From NCBI RefSeq assembly GCF_022179225.1, contig NZ_BPQL01000001.1, forward strand, positions 1 to 39,207: DNA of 39,207 bases, written 5' to 3'. The notes beneath the pieces were generated by a model. It saw only the letters and a list, made by a program, of their open reading frames with translations, did no database searches and had not been told where the DNA came from. Positions 7,774 to 18,176 of this stretch are shown here, piece by piece. Both the position numbers and the translations under genes were made by a program. The stretch comes from Methylobacterium goesingense. Its GTDB lineage: Bacteria > Pseudomonadota > Alphaproteobacteria > Rhizobiales > Beijerinckiaceae. Each line of letters opens with the position of its first letter. The first letter of the stretch is position 1.

Positions 7774-9021
7774 TCAGCGGCGCTCGTAGAGCAGGCGGGC
7801 GCGGATGGTGCCGTCGAGCGCCCGGATCTCCTCCAGCAGGCTTTCGGCATCCGCATCGGTGACGTCGGTCTCCACCACCACGTAACCGACCTCGCCGTCG
7901 GTCTGGTAGAACTGTGCCGCGATGTTCACCCCGCGCCGGGCGAAGGTGTCGTTGAGGCGTCCCAGCATGCCCGGGATGTTGCGCTGGACGTGGATCAGGC
8001 GCGTGCCGGTGGGGCGGGCGGGCAGCTGAACCTGCGGGAAGTTCACGGTGCCGACGGTCGAGCCGATGTCGGAATAATCGACGAGCTTGCGCGCCACTTC
8101 CGAGCCGATGCGCTCCTGCGCTTCCTCCGTCGAGCCGCCGATATGCGGTGTCAGGATCACGTTGGGCAGGCCCTGGAGGGGGCTGACGAAGCGCTCCTGG
8201 TTGGAGCCGGGCTCCACCGGGAACACGTCGACGGCCGCGCCCCGCAGGTGGCCGTCACGCAGGGCGCTCGCCAGGGCGTCGAGGTCGACCACGGTGCCGC
8301 GGGCGTTGTTGATCAGGAAGGCGCCGGGCTTCATCGCCCGGATCTCGGGCTCCCCGATCATGTTGTGGGTTTCGGGCGTCTCCGGCACGTGGAGGGAGAC
8401 CACGTCGCTCTGGGCCAGCAGGGCGGTCAGCGAATCGGTGGGCTCGGTGTTGCCGTGGCGCAGCTTGTCGGTCTGGTCGTAGTACACCACCCGCATGCCC
8501 ATGCCTTCGGCCAGCGTCGAGAGCTGCGAGCCGATATTGCCGTAGCCGACGATGCCCAGCGTCTTGCCGCGCACCTCCTGCGAGCCGGTGGCCGACTTGT
8601 CCCACTCGCCCGCATGGGCGCCTACCGAACGCGGCACGATCCGGCGCAGCAGCATCACGATCTCGCCGATGACGAGCTCGGCCACCGAGCGGGTGTTCGA
8701 GTAGGGCGCGTTGAAGACCGGGATGCCGCGGTGGCGGGCGGCCTCGAGGTCCACCTGGTTGGTGCCAACCGAGAAGCAGCCCACCGCGAGCAGGCGCTCG
8801 CCGGCCGCGAGTGCCGCCGCGTCGAGCTGCGTGCGCGAGCGGATGCCGAGGATGTGCGTTCCGCGCAGGGCCTCGTGCAGGGCCTCCCGGTCCAGCGCCT
8901 TGGGCACCCGCACGACGTTGGTGTAGCCGGCGGCGGCGAAGAGTTCGGCGGCGCTGTCGTTGATGCCTTCGAGCAGCAGGACGCGGATCTTGTCCTTCGG
9001 GAAGGAGAGTCTTTCGGCCAT
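7774..9021 (-). CDS. serA: D-3-phosphoglycerate dehydrogenase
   Basis: SerA oxidises 3-phosphoglycerate to 3-phosphohydroxypyruvate with NAD+, the first step of serine synthesis. The 415-residue length and domain order match the short E. coli type (410 aa). The substrate-binding domain is split around the Rossmann fold. GIVGYGNIGSQL (157-167) binds NAD. Arg241 (NNARG), Glu270 (FPVEP) and His293 (LTPHIGGST) are the catalytic Arg/Glu/His set. A C-terminal ACT domain (about 340-415, LIHVQRNIPGMLGRLNDTFA) suggests serine feedback. The ATG at 9021 is chosen because MAERLSFPKDKIRVLLLEGI matches the family N-terminus and AAGAAGAAG lies upstream; the frame is open further upstream into the leader. 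E. coli SerA also reduces 2-oxoglutarate to D-2-hydroxyglutarate, relevant to the divergent neighbour at 9309. Confidence 0.95.
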   Translation of the reverse strand: MAERLSFPKDKIRVLLLEGINDSAAELFAAAGYTNVVRVPKALDREALHEALRGTHILGIRSRTQLDAAALAAGERLLAVGCFSVGTNQVDLEAARHRGIPVFNAPYSNTRSVAELVIGEIVMLLRRIVPRSVGAHAGEWDKSATGSQEVRGKTLGIVGYGNIGSQLSTLAEGMGMRVVYYDQTDKLRHGNTEPTDSLTALLAQSDVVSLHVPETPETHNMIGEPEIRAMKPGAFLINNARGTVVDLDALASALRDGHLRGAAVDVFPVEPGSNQERFVSPLQGLPNVILTPHIGGSTEEAQERIGSEVARKLVDYSDIGSTVGTVNFPQVQLPARPTGTRLIHVQRNIPGMLGRLNDTFARRGVNIAAQFYQTDGEVGYVVVETDVTDADAESLLEEIRALDGTIRARLLYERR

Positions 9022-9069
9022 GATCGTCTTCTTCTTGGATGTCGTGCCCGGCGGGGCGGATGCGGCGCC

Positions 9070-9111
9070 GGGCCTTGGGGCTGCGTGCGCGGGCCTTGAG
9101 GCTGCGTGCGG
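9070..9111. repeat. 21-bp tandem duplication in the serA 5' leader
   Basis: Two adjacent 21-bp copies (9070-9090 and 9091-9111), beginning GGGCCTTG and differing at two positions, lie 49-90 nt upstream of the serA ATG. They are in the 287-nt divergent region between serA and the flavoprotein gene (9022-9308). On the minus strand of the same gap, TTGACC at 9179-9174 could be a -35 element for serA, but the -10 opposite it is poor. No riboswitch was recognised there. Confidence 0.7.
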
Positions 9112-9308
9112 CGATCGAGCGCGCGGCACGCGTCCCCGGATGGGCCGTGTGAGATTCCAGTTCACCGGCCCGGTCAAGGCCCGGTCTTGAACATCGGCGG
9201 CGATTGTCAGGTCGCCCCCTTGACCCGGGCGGCCGGCGCCGGGATGCCGGGGCGATCCGTTTTCGAGCCCGTGGCCCACCCCCGAGCCACCGCACGAGGA
9301 ACCCGCCG

Positions 9309-10712
9309 ATGAGCCAGACAGCCGCGCCCGCCGACCTTCTGGGCCGCCTGGAATCCTGCCTCGGGCGGGGCGGCCTGCTCACGAACGCGGACGATCTCGC
9401 GCCCTACGCGGTCGACTGGCGCCGCCTCTTCCCCGGCCGGCCGGCGGCAGTGGCGCGCCCGGCCAACACGGCGCAGGTCGCCGCCGTCATGGCGGCCTGC
9501 CACGCCGCCGGCGTCCCGGTGGTGCCTCAGGGAGGACATACCGGCCTTGCGGGCGGCGCAACGCCGGACGCCTCCGGGGGGCAGGTCGTACTGTCGCTCG
9601 CCCGCATGAACGCGATCCGCCGGGTCGATCCCCTGGGGCTGACCCTGGAGGCGGAGGCCGGCTGCATCCTCAAGGTGGCGCAGGACGCGGCGGAGGCGGA
9701 AGGCCGCCTCCTCCCCGTCAGCCTCGCGGCGGAGGGCTCCGCCATGCTCGGCGGCGTCATCGCCACCAATGCGGGCGGCATCAACGTCCTGCGCTACGGC
9801 ATGACCCGCAACCTCGTCCTCGGCCTCGAGGTGGTGCTCGCCGACGGGACCGTCGTCGACGGCCTCCGGGCCCTGCGCAAGGACAATGCGGGCTACGACT
9901 GGAAGCAGCTCTTCATCGGCAGCGAGGGCACGCTCGGCATCGTCACCGCCGCCATCCTGCGCCTCGTGCCGCGGCCGCGCCACACGGCCACGGCCCTCCT
10001 CGCGGTGCCCGACCCGGCGGCGGCCCTGCGCCTCCTCCGGGCGGCGCAGGACGCGCTGGGCGACACCATCCAGGCCTTCGAGCTGATCGCGGGCGAATCC
10101 CTCGCCCTGGTGGCCGAACATGCCGGCCTGACCAGTCCCATCGCGGAGGCCGGCTGGACCGTGCTGATGGAGGCGGGCTCGAGCCTCGAGGGCCTGCGCG
10201 AGGCGGTGGAGACGCTCCTCGGCGAGGTCCTGGAGCGGGGCGACGCCACCGACGGCGTGCTCGCGGAATCCGGCCAGCAGGCGGCCGCCCTCTGGGCCCT
10301 GCGCGAGCACATCACCGAGGCCGAGGCCCGGGCCGGCAAGAGCGTCAAGCACGACGTTTCGGTACCGATCCCGGCGATTCCCGATTTTCTGGCGGCGGCG
10401 GGCGAGGCCCTGGCCGCGGGCGCGCCGGGCACCCGGCCCAACATCTTTGGCCACATGGGCGACGGCAACATCCACTACAACGTGATCATCGGTCCCGAAC
10501 ACGGATCGGAGGCCATCAACCGCATCGTCCACGACACCGTGGCGCGGTTCGGCGGCAGCATCTCGGCCGAGCACGGCATCGGCCAGTACCGGGTCGACGA
10601 ACTCGTGCGCCATCGCCGGCCGGAGGAGATGGCGCTGGCCCGCCGGATCAAGGACGCCCTCGACCCGCAGGGCCTGCTCAACCCCGGCAAGGTGCTGCGC
10701 GCCGGACCCTGA
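9309..10712 (+). CDS. FAD-linked 2-hydroxyacid dehydrogenase, D-2-hydroxyglutarate dehydrogenase-like
   Basis: A flavoprotein of 467 residues from the VAO/PCMH superfamily (GlcD, Dld, D2HGDH group). The ATG at 9309 has GAGGAA at 9296-9301, 7 nt away. The FAD-binding domain contains PQGGHTGLAGG (73-83), AEGSAMLGGVIATNAGG and FIGSEGTLGIVT. The C-terminal cap has HMGDGNIHYN, with His382 and His389, and EHGIGQ with Glu421. These match the divalent-metal ligands of D-2-hydroxyglutarate and D-lactate dehydrogenases. Length and motifs resemble the roughly 464-residue D2HGDH described in Pseudomonas stutzeri, which drives SerA by oxidising the D-2-hydroxyglutarate it makes. Divergence from serA here supports that substrate. 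Glycolate or D-lactate cannot be excluded by sequence alone. Electrons probably go to ETF or the quinone pool. Confidence 0.85.
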   Translation: MSQTAAPADLLGRLESCLGRGGLLTNADDLAPYAVDWRRLFPGRPAAVARPANTAQVAAVMAACHAAGVPVVPQGGHTGLAGGATPDASGGQVVLSLARMNAIRRVDPLGLTLEAEAGCILKVAQDAAEAEGRLLPVSLAAEGSAMLGGVIATNAGGINVLRYGMTRNLVLGLEVVLADGTVVDGLRALRKDNAGYDWKQLFIGSEGTLGIVTAAILRLVPRPRHTATALLAVPDPAAALRLLRAAQDALGDTIQAFELIAGESLALVAEHAGLTSPIAEAGWTVLMEAGSSLEGLREAVETLLGEVLERGDATDGVLAESGQQAAALWALREHITEAEARAGKSVKHDVSVPIPAIPDFLAAAGEALAAGAPGTRPNIFGHMGDGNIHYNVIIGPEHGSEAINRIVHDTVARFGGSISAEHGIGQYRVDELVRHRRPEEMALARRIKDALDPQGLLNPGKVLRAGP

Positions 10713-10798
10713 TCGAAGGCCACGAGACTGTCGGAATCCGAGCCGGCGACCTATCTCCCGTCTCAACGACGCGACACGACGGCAGGAAGGACGCTGGC

Positions 10799-11773
10799 AT
10801 GGCCTCGCCCGGAGACTGGAAGATCCCCACATCCGCGCAGCCCAGGGCCGCCGATTACGGCTACGACCTCGAGCAGGCGCTCACCGCAATCGTGGCGCTC
10901 TCGACGCGGGTGCCGCCCGAGGCCTTCACCGCCGAGACCCTGGGGACGGAGCGGGCCGGCAACGGCGTCGTCATCGGCGAGGACGGCCTCGTCCTCACGA
11001 TCGGCTACCTCGTGACCGAGGCGGACTCGGTCTGGCTCACCACCCATGACGGGCGCTCGGTGCCCGGCCACGTGGTCGGCTTCGACGCGGTCACGGGCTT
11101 CGGCCTCGTCCAGGCGCTGGCCGATCTGAAGATCAAGCCGCTGAAGCTCGGGCGCTCGGGCCCGGTCAAGATCGGCGACCGAGCGGTGATGGCCGGGGTC
11201 GGCGGCCGCGCGCGCAGCCTCGCCGTCGAGATCGTCGCCCGCCAGGAATTCGCCGGCTACTGGGAATACGTCCTCGACGAGGCCCTGTTCACCGCGCCCT
11301 CGCACCCGCACTGGGGCGGGGCCGCGCTGATCGGGCCGGACGGGGCGCTCCTCGGCATCGGCTCCCTGCAATTGCAGCAGGGTGGCACGGGGGGCCCGAA
11401 GACCATCAACATGATCGTGCCGATCGACCTCTTGCCGCCGATCCTCGATGACCTCACCACCCGGGGCCGTGTCGACCGGCCGGTGCGCCCCTGGCTCGGT
11501 CTCTACGCCAGCGACGGCGAGGATGCCGTGGTGGTGATGGGGCTCGCCGACGACGGCCCCGCCGAGGCGGCGGACCTGCGCCCGGGCGACGTCATCGTCG
11601 CGGTGGCGGGCGAGCCCGTGGCCGATCTCGCCGGGTTCTTCCGCCAGGTCTGGGCGCTGGGCGAGGCCGGGGTGCGGGTGCCGCTCACGATCCAGCGCGA
11701 CGGCAAGCCCCTCAAGCTCTCGGTCACCTCCTCGGACCGCGAACGTTTCCTGGTCTCGCCCCAGCTCCATTGA
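10799..11773 (+). CDS. HtrA/DegP-like trypsin-fold plus PDZ protein lacking the catalytic triad (putative pseudoprotease)
   Basis: A 324-residue protein with an S1C (HtrA) trypsin-like domain (about 50-220) and one PDZ domain (about 228-312, GLADDGPAEAADLRPGDVIVAVAGEPV). The ATG at 10799 has AGGAAGG 8 nt upstream. Compared with the HtrA pattern, TNNHVV reads TIGYLV (His replaced by Tyr70), KTDLAVL reads VTGFGLV (Asp replaced by Gly100), and GNSGGP reads PHWGGA (Ser replaced by Trp172). All three catalytic residues are therefore gone, although the scaffold and PDZ are intact. No signal peptide or membrane helix is evident, unlike periplasmic HtrA proteins, so a cytoplasmic protein-binding role is likely. 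It lies between the D2HGDH-like gene and trmFO, all on the plus strand. A GATCCGG/CCGGATC hairpin (11772-11791) follows the stop directly. Confidence 0.85.
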   Translation: MASPGDWKIPTSAQPRAADYGYDLEQALTAIVALSTRVPPEAFTAETLGTERAGNGVVIGEDGLVLTIGYLVTEADSVWLTTHDGRSVPGHVVGFDAVTGFGLVQALADLKIKPLKLGRSGPVKIGDRAVMAGVGGRARSLAVEIVARQEFAGYWEYVLDEALFTAPSHPHWGGAALIGPDGALLGIGSLQLQQGGTGGPKTINMIVPIDLLPPILDDLTTRGRVDRPVRPWLGLYASDGEDAVVVMGLADDGPAEAADLRPGDVIVAVAGEPVADLAGFFRQVWALGEAGVRVPLTIQRDGKPLKLSVTSSDRERFLVSPQLH

Positions 11774-11791
11774 TCCGGAGCCTCCCGGATC
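11772..11791 (+). terminator. Short hairpin overlapping the stop of the HtrA-like gene
   Basis: GATCCGG and CCGGATC pair perfectly over 7 bp around a 6-nt loop. The first base lies inside the stop codon. There is no T-run. An 11-bp direct repeat (ctccattgatc) flanks it at 11765-11775 and 11797-11807. Terminator or attenuator function before trmFO is only a guess. Confidence 0.25.
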
Positions 11792-11830
11792 GCGGCCTCC
11801 ATTGATCGAAGCCTCGGGCGGGTTTATCCC

Positions 11831-13267
11831 GTGCCGATGACGGACAACGCGGAATCCTCGCCCATCCACATCGTCGGCGGCGGCCTCGCCGGCTCGGAAG
11901 CCGCCTGGCAGGTGGCCGAGAGCGGCCACGACGTGGTGCTTCACGAGATGCGTCCCGTGCGCGGCACCGAGGCCCATCACGGCGGCGACTTCGCCGAGCT
12001 CGTCTGCTCGAACTCGTTCCGCTCGGACGACGCCAACGGCAACGCCGTCGGACTCCTGCACCAGGAGATGCGGACCCTGGGTTCGCTGATCCTGCGCGCG
12101 GCCGACGCCCACCAGGTCCCCGCCGGCGGCGCGCTGGCCGTCGACCGCGAGGGCTTCGCCAAGGCCGTCACCGCCGCGATCGAGGCCCATCCGCGCATCC
12201 GCATCGTGCGAGAGGAGGTCGAGGGCCTGCCGCCCGACTCCTGGGGCTGGACCATCATCGCCACCGGCCCCCTCACCGCGCCGTCGCTGGCGCAGGGCAT
12301 CCGCGAACTGACCGGCGCCGAGTCGCTCGCCTTCTTCGATGCGATCGCGCCGATCGTGCACCGCGACTCCATCGACATGGGCAAGGCCTGGTTCCAGTCG
12401 CGCTACGACAAGGTCGGGCCCGGCGGCACGGGGGCCGACTACATCAACTGCCCGATGAATCGGGAGCAGTACGACGCCTTCATCCAGGCCCTGATCGGGG
12501 GCGACAAGATCGGCTTCAAGGAGTGGGAGGCGACCACGCCCTACTTCGACGGCTGCCTGCCGATCGAGGTCATGGCCGAGCGCGGCCCCGAGACTCTGCG
12601 CCACGGCCCGATGAAGCCAGTGGGCCTCACCAACCCGCACGACCCGACGGTCAAGGCCTGCGCCATCGTCCAGCTGCGCCAGGACAACGCGCTCGGCACT
12701 CTCTACAACATGGTCGGCTTCCAGACGAAGCTGACCTATTCCGAGCAGGTCCGGGTGTTCCGCACGATCCCCGGTCTCGAGAACGCCGAGTTCGCGCGCC
12801 TCGGCGGCCTGCACCGCAACACCTACCTCGATTCCCCCCGCCTCCTCGACGCGACCCTGCGCCTCAAGGCGCGGCCTTCCTTACGCTTCGCCGGCCAGAT
12901 CACGGGCTGCGAGGGCTATGTCGAGAGCGCCGCCATCGGGTTGATGGCCGGCCGCTTCGCCGTGGCCGAGGCGCGCGGGGAGTCGCTCCAGCCCCTTCCC
13001 GCCACCACGGCACTCGGCGCCCTGATCGGCCATATCACCGGCGGCCACATCGCGGCCGAAGATGCCGGTGCCCCGCGCTCGTTCCAGCCCATGAACGTGA
13101 ACTTCGGCCTCTTCCCGCCCCTCGATCACGCGCCCAAGGGCGAGGCCGGCCGGCGCCTCAAGGGACCGGAGAAGGCAGTGGCCAAGAAGAAGGCGCTGAC
13201 CGACCGGGCCCGGGCCGACCTCGCCGCCTGGATGGGGCACGAACCCGCGCGGATCGCCGCCGAGTAG
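11831..13267 (+). CDS. trmFO: Methylenetetrahydrofolate-tRNA (uracil-5-)-methyltransferase TrmFO
   Basis: TrmFO makes ribothymidine at position 54 of tRNA, taking the methylene group from 5,10-methylene-THF and reducing it with FADH2. The product is 478 residues from GTG at 11831; an in-frame ATG two codons later (11837) is an equally possible start. The N-terminal dinucleotide motif [15 protein letters not shown] binds [29 protein letters not shown] carries Cys59 of the strongly conserved CSNS motif. [29 protein letters not shown] and [15 protein letters not shown] are further family signatures. The GidA-related fold but shorter length separates it from MnmG. It begins 57 nt after the HtrA-like gene on the same strand. 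Family assignment is firm. Confidence 0.97.
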   Translation: MPMTDNAESSPIHIVGGGLAGSEAAWQVAESGHDVVLHEMRPVRGTEAHHGGDFAELVCSNSFRSDDANGNAVGLLHQEMRTLGSLILRAADAHQVPAGGALAVDREGFAKAVTAAIEAHPRIRIVREEVEGLPPDSWGWTIIATGPLTAPSLAQGIRELTGAESLAFFDAIAPIVHRDSIDMGKAWFQSRYDKVGPGGTGADYINCPMNREQYDAFIQALIGGDKIGFKEWEATTPYFDGCLPIEVMAERGPETLRHGPMKPVGLTNPHDPTVKACAIVQLRQDNALGTLYNMVGFQTKLTYSEQVRVFRTIPGLENAEFARLGGLHRNTYLDSPRLLDATLRLKARPSLRFAGQITGCEGYVESAAIGLMAGRFAVAEARGESLQPLPATTALGALIGHITGGHIAAEDAGAPRSFQPMNVNFGLFPPLDHAPKGEAGRRLKGPEKAVAKKKALTDRARADLAAWMGHEPARIAAE

Positions 13268-13347
13268 GGCCGCGCCGGCGGCGCTCCGGAACCCTCCGGC
13301 CGCATCGAAACGCCTGTGCCCCCGCCTCCCCTGGCGCTTACGAAAAA

Positions 13348-13388
13348 ATACGATCACGTTGGGATGAACGACCCAATGCCGAACGTAT
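13348..13388 (+). promoter_or_regulatory. Nested inverted repeats upstream of the MFS permease (candidate operator)
   Basis: Outer arms ATACG (13348-13352) and CGTAT (13384-13388) enclose inner arms TTGGG (13359-13363) and CCCAA (13372-13376). The block ends 17 nt before the permease ATG, just ahead of its ribosome-binding site. The surroundings (GAAAAAATACG) are much more AT-rich than neighbouring DNA. Binding by a repressor is inferred; no regulator gene is adjacent. Confidence 0.3.
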
Positions 13389-13405
13389 CAGGGGAGAGGA
13401 CTCCG

Positions 13406-14719
13406 ATGGCGGGCCATCCGGACCACGACAAGAGCGGCTCCCGGGCCGCCGCCGTCCTGCGGGTGACGAGCGGCAACTTCCTGGAGATGTTCGACTTCTT
13501 CGCATTCGGGTTCTACGCCTCCTACATCGCCAAGGCGTTCTTCCCCAGCGAGAACGAATTCGCCTCGCTGATGCTGACCTTCATGACCTTCGGGGCCGGC
13601 TTCCTCATGCGGCCCCTCGGCGCCGTGCTGCTCGGGGCCTATGTCGACCGGGTCGGGCGCCGGAAGGGGCTCATCGTCACCCTGGCGATCATGGCGGCCG
13701 GCACGATTCTGATCGCCCTGGTGCCCGACTACGCCACCCTCGGCCTCCTGGCCCCTGCCCTCGTGCTGGTCGGCCGCCTGCTCCAAGGCTTTTCCGCCGG
13801 GGTCGAGCTCGGCGGCGTCTCGGTCTACCTCGCCGAGCTGGCGCCCCCCGGCCGCCAAGGCTTCTACGTCGCCTGGCAGTCGGGCAGCCAGCAGGTGGCG
13901 ATCATGGCGGCGGCAGCCATCGGCTACGCTCTCAACCGCCTGCTGTCGCCGGCCGAGATGGGCGCCTGGGGCTGGCGTATCCCCTTCCTGATCGGCTGCC
14001 TCCTCGTACCGTTCCTGTTCTACATCCGGCGCTCGCTGCAGGAGACCCCGGCCTTCCAGGCCCGCAAGGTCCACCCGCCGGTGGGCGAGGTGGTGCGCAC
14101 CCTGGGGCGGAACTGGCGGATCGTCGGGCTCGGGATGCTGATGGTGGCGATGACCACGATCGCGTTCTACGCAATCACGGTCTACACCCCGACCTTCGGC
14201 AAGAGCGTCCTCAAGCTGTCCGACACCGACAGCCTGATCGTCACGTTCTGCGTCGCGGTGTCGAACCTGTTCTGGCTCCCCGTGATGGGTACGCTCTCGG
14301 ACCGGATCGGTCGGCGCCCGATCCTGCTGCTGTTCTCGGGCCTGACACTCGTGACGGCCTATCCGGCCCTGGCCTGGCTCGTGGCGCATCCGACCTTCGA
14401 GACCATGCTGGCCGTGCTCCTGTGGCTGTCCTTCCTCTACGGCAGCTACAACGGCGCCATGGTGGTGGCGCTCACCGAGATCGTGCCGCCGGCGGTGCGC
14501 ACGGCCGGGTTCTCCCTGGCCTATTCCCTGGCCACCGCCCTCTTCGGCGGGATGACGCCGCTGATCTCGACCTCCCTCATCGAGGCCACCGCCAACAAGG
14601 CGGCCCCCGGCCTCTGGATGGCGCTGGGCGGCGCCTGCGGCCTGCTGGCCACGATCGTGATCTACCGGGGGCTCGCCCGGGTTCCGGCCGCGGAACGCGT
14701 CAGCCCGGCTCATATGTGA
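13406..14719 (+). CDS. MFS transporter of the metabolite:H+ symporter family, citrate/tricarboxylate-type
   Basis: A 12-helix permease of 437 residues. The ATG at 13406 is preferred because GGGGAGAGGA lies 5 nt upstream; the frame is open 30 codons further upstream (GTG 13316), but that part looks non-coding. [20 protein letters not shown] in helix 1, the MHS loop motif [29 protein letters not shown] and the central DRIGRRP repeat resemble the citrate-proton symporter CitA and the tricarballylate carrier TcuC more than KgtP or ShiA. Proton-coupled uptake of citrate or a related acid into the cytoplasm is inferred; the exact substrate is not settled by sequence. The 3' end overlaps the convergent acetyltransferase gene by 20 bp (14700-14719). 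Nested inverted repeats before the start suggest regulation. Confidence 0.88.
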   Translation: MAGHPDHDKSGSRAAAVLRVTSGNFLEMFDFFAFGFYASYIAKAFFPSENEFASLMLTFMTFGAGFLMRPLGAVLLGAYVDRVGRRKGLIVTLAIMAAGTILIALVPDYATLGLLAPALVLVGRLLQGFSAGVELGGVSVYLAELAPPGRQGFYVAWQSGSQQVAIMAAAAIGYALNRLLSPAEMGAWGWRIPFLIGCLLVPFLFYIRRSLQETPAFQARKVHPPVGEVVRTLGRNWRIVGLGMLMVAMTTIAFYAITVYTPTFGKSVLKLSDTDSLIVTFCVAVSNLFWLPVMGTLSDRIGRRPILLLFSGLTLVTAYPALAWLVAHPTFETMLAVLLWLSFLYGSYNGAMVVALTEIVPPAVRTAGFSLAYSLATALFGGMTPLISTSLIEATANKAAPGLWMALGGACGLLATIVIYRGLARVPAAERVSPAHM

Positions 14720-15224
14720 AGATGCGCCGTCCAGGCCGGTGACCCTCGTCGCCGGTGTCGCGGAACCCCAGCTTGCGCAGGAGGCCGACGGAGGCCGCGT
14801 TCTCGGGTCGGCACTCGGCGATGATGAAGCGGTTGGGGAAGCGCTCGCGCAGCAGACCGAGGGCGGCGCGGACCGCCTCGGTGCCGATCCCCTGTCCGCG
14901 CGCCGCGCCGCCGACCCAGTAGCCGATCTCGGCGGCGTGGTCGCCGCGCAGGTGCAGGCCGACGATCGCCGCCAGCGTACCGTCCACCCGTTGCCAGGCG
15001 CCCAGGAAGCAATCCTTGCGCACCTTGGCGGGGCCGATGAGGCGGCGCGCATCCGCCAGGGTGAAGGGCGCGGACAGGAAATCCACCGCCTCGATGATGG
15101 CCGGATCGTCGGTGAGCGCCCGCACGGCCTCGGCGTCGGCCGGTTCCAGCCGCGTCAGGCGCAGGCGGGCGGTCTCGGCGGGGGGAAGCTTGGCGAGGGT
15201 GTAGCGCGAGGCGAGGCTGAACAT
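14700..15224 (-). CDS. GNAT-family N-acetyltransferase (RimJ/RimL type)
   Basis: The product is 174 residues of the acetyltransferase_3 group: [23 protein letters not shown] at the start, [20 protein letters not shown] (the acetyl-CoA-binding R-x-x-G-x-G/A loop) at about 100-118, and [18 protein letters not shown] at about 138-156. Proteins of this type acetylate ribosomal protein N-termini or small amines; the substrate here is unknown. The ATG at 15224 is the first plausible start. The gene runs convergent to the MFS permease and shares its last 20 bp with it. The EamA exporter gene ends 84 nt upstream on the same strand. Confidence 0.88.
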   Translation of the reverse strand: MFSLASRYTLAKLPPAETARLRLTRLEPADAEAVRALTDDPAIIEAVDFLSAPFTLADARRLIGPAKVRKDCFLGAWQRVDGTLAAIVGLHLRGDHAAEIGYWVGGAARGQGIGTEAVRAALGLLRERFPNRFIIAECRPENAASVGLLRKLGFRDTGDEGHRPGRRIFTYEPG

Positions 15225-15308
15225 GGCCGCACGATCCTATCAGATCGCGCGGCCTTCAAGGCGGGTTTTCAGGGGAACCCGCTCGTGTTTCAGGCGAACC
15301 ACGCGCGT

Positions 15309-16202
15309 TCAGGCAAACCGCTTGGCGCCCGCCACGCAGAGCACGACCAGTCCGGTCACCGCCAGCATGGAGGGGGCGACGGGCTCGCCCAGGAGCCAGC
15401 CCGCCAGCGCCAGCCCGAGGAAGGGCTGCAGCAACTGCAGTTGGCCGACCCCCGCGATGCCGCCGAGCGCCAGCCCGCGATACCAGAACACGAAGCCGAC
15501 CAGCATGCTGAACACCGAGACGTAGGCGAGGCCGCCCCAGGCCGGCCAGCCGATGCCGGCCCAGGCCGAGGGCCGCGTCGCCACGGCCAGCACGGCCATC
15601 GCCGGAAGGGCCAGGACGAGGGACCAGGAGATGACCTGCCAGCCCCCGAGGCGGCGCGCGAGGACGGCCCCTTCGGCATAGCCGAGGCCGCAGAGCAGGA
15701 TCGCGGCCGTCATCAGGAGATCGCCCGCGGCCGAAGCGCCGCCGCCCTGCACCAGGGCGAACCCCGCCACGGCGGCAGCCCCCACGACGGAGAAGAGCCA
15801 GAAGGCGGCCCGCGGGCGCTCGCCCCCGCGCAGGACCCCGAACAGGGCCGTGGCGAGGGGCAGGAGGCCGACGAACACCACGGAATGCGCGGCACCGACG
15901 TGCTGGAGCGCCAGGGCGGTCAGCAGCGGGAAACCGACCACGACGCCGAGGGCCACCAGGGCCAGGGATGCGAGGTCACCGCGCGCCGGCTGCCGCTGGC
16001 GCAGGGCGAGAAGCAGCCCCGCACCGAGAATCGCGGCGATCACCGCGCGCGCGGAGGTCAGGAACAGGGGTGTGAAGCCCCCCACGGCAATCCGCGTCGC
16101 CGGCAGGGAGGCACTGAAGATGAGGATTCCCACGAGGCCGCTGCCCCATCCCGCCGTTCCCCCGCGCACGATCCGCCTCCCCGCTCCCCGAAGGCCGGCC
16201 AT
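15309..16202 (-). CDS. EamA/DMT-superfamily transporter
   Basis: A membrane protein of about 297 residues with ten predicted helices and two EamA repeats. The first begins around WGSGLVGILIFSASLPATRIAV, the second around GDLLMTAAILLCGLGYAEGAVLARRL, with VFWYRGLALGGIAGVGQLQLLQPFLG near the end. It is probably an exporter of amino acids or related metabolites; the substrate is not inferable. I start at the ATG 16202 because it gives the family length. The frame continues to 16307, but a start there would directly abut the lactate-permease terminator (16309-16336), and the extra 35 residues are Arg-rich and unlike a transporter N-terminus. It stands between the acetyltransferase and lactate-permease genes, all on the minus strand. 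Confidence 0.88.
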   Translation of the reverse strand: MAGLRGAGRRIVRGGTAGWGSGLVGILIFSASLPATRIAVGGFTPLFLTSARAVIAAILGAGLLLALRQRQPARGDLASLALVALGVVVGFPLLTALALQHVGAAHSVVFVGLLPLATALFGVLRGGERPRAAFWLFSVVGAAAVAGFALVQGGGASAAGDLLMTAAILLCGLGYAEGAVLARRLGGWQVISWSLVLALPAMAVLAVATRPSAWAGIGWPAWGGLAYVSVFSMLVGFVFWYRGLALGGIAGVGQLQLLQPFLGLALAGWLLGEPVAPSMLAVTGLVVLCVAGAKRFA

Positions 16203-16308
16203 AGCGCTCCGATCCGGGCTCGCGACAGCGACAATGGCCGGACGATTCCGCCGAACTGTCCGGCGCCCGGACCGGACAGCGCAGATCTCTCGAAGGGAAG
16301 CACGCATG

Positions 16309-16336
16309 AAAAACCCGCCCCGGAGACCGGGACGGG
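16309..16336 (-). terminator. Rho-independent terminator of the lactate permease gene
   Basis: On the minus strand a 10-bp stem (CCCGTCCCGG / CCGGGGCGGG, one G-T pair) with a TCT loop is followed at once by TTTTT. It begins 31 nt after the permease stop. It is one of only two classical stem-plus-T-run terminators seen in the window. Confidence 0.88.
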
Positions 16337-16367
16337 CTGATCGCGTGGCGTTGCGGCATTCAGCCGA

Positions 16368-18095
<1,728 letters not shown>

Positions 18096-18147
18096 GGGCG
18101 CCTTACTCCTCCGGGCGAGCCCGATCTCCTGCCGGGCCTTGCTCCCG

Positions 18148-18176
18148 TAGCTAGCAGAGCGCTCCGGCCGGCTCAA
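18148..18176 (-). promoter_or_regulatory. Sigma70-like promoter for lldP
   Basis: On the minus strand TTGAGC (18176-18171) and TAGCTA (18153-18148) are spaced by 17 nt, 53 nt before the GTG start of the lactate permease. It lies in the 271-nt divergent region (18096-18366) shared with the manganese catalase gene. No equally good promoter was seen for the catalase. Confidence 0.42.

Noticed and set aside
16203..16307. Longer N-terminus for the EamA protein starting at 16307
   Set aside because: The extra residues are Arg-rich and unlike a transporter, and that start lies directly against the lldP terminator.
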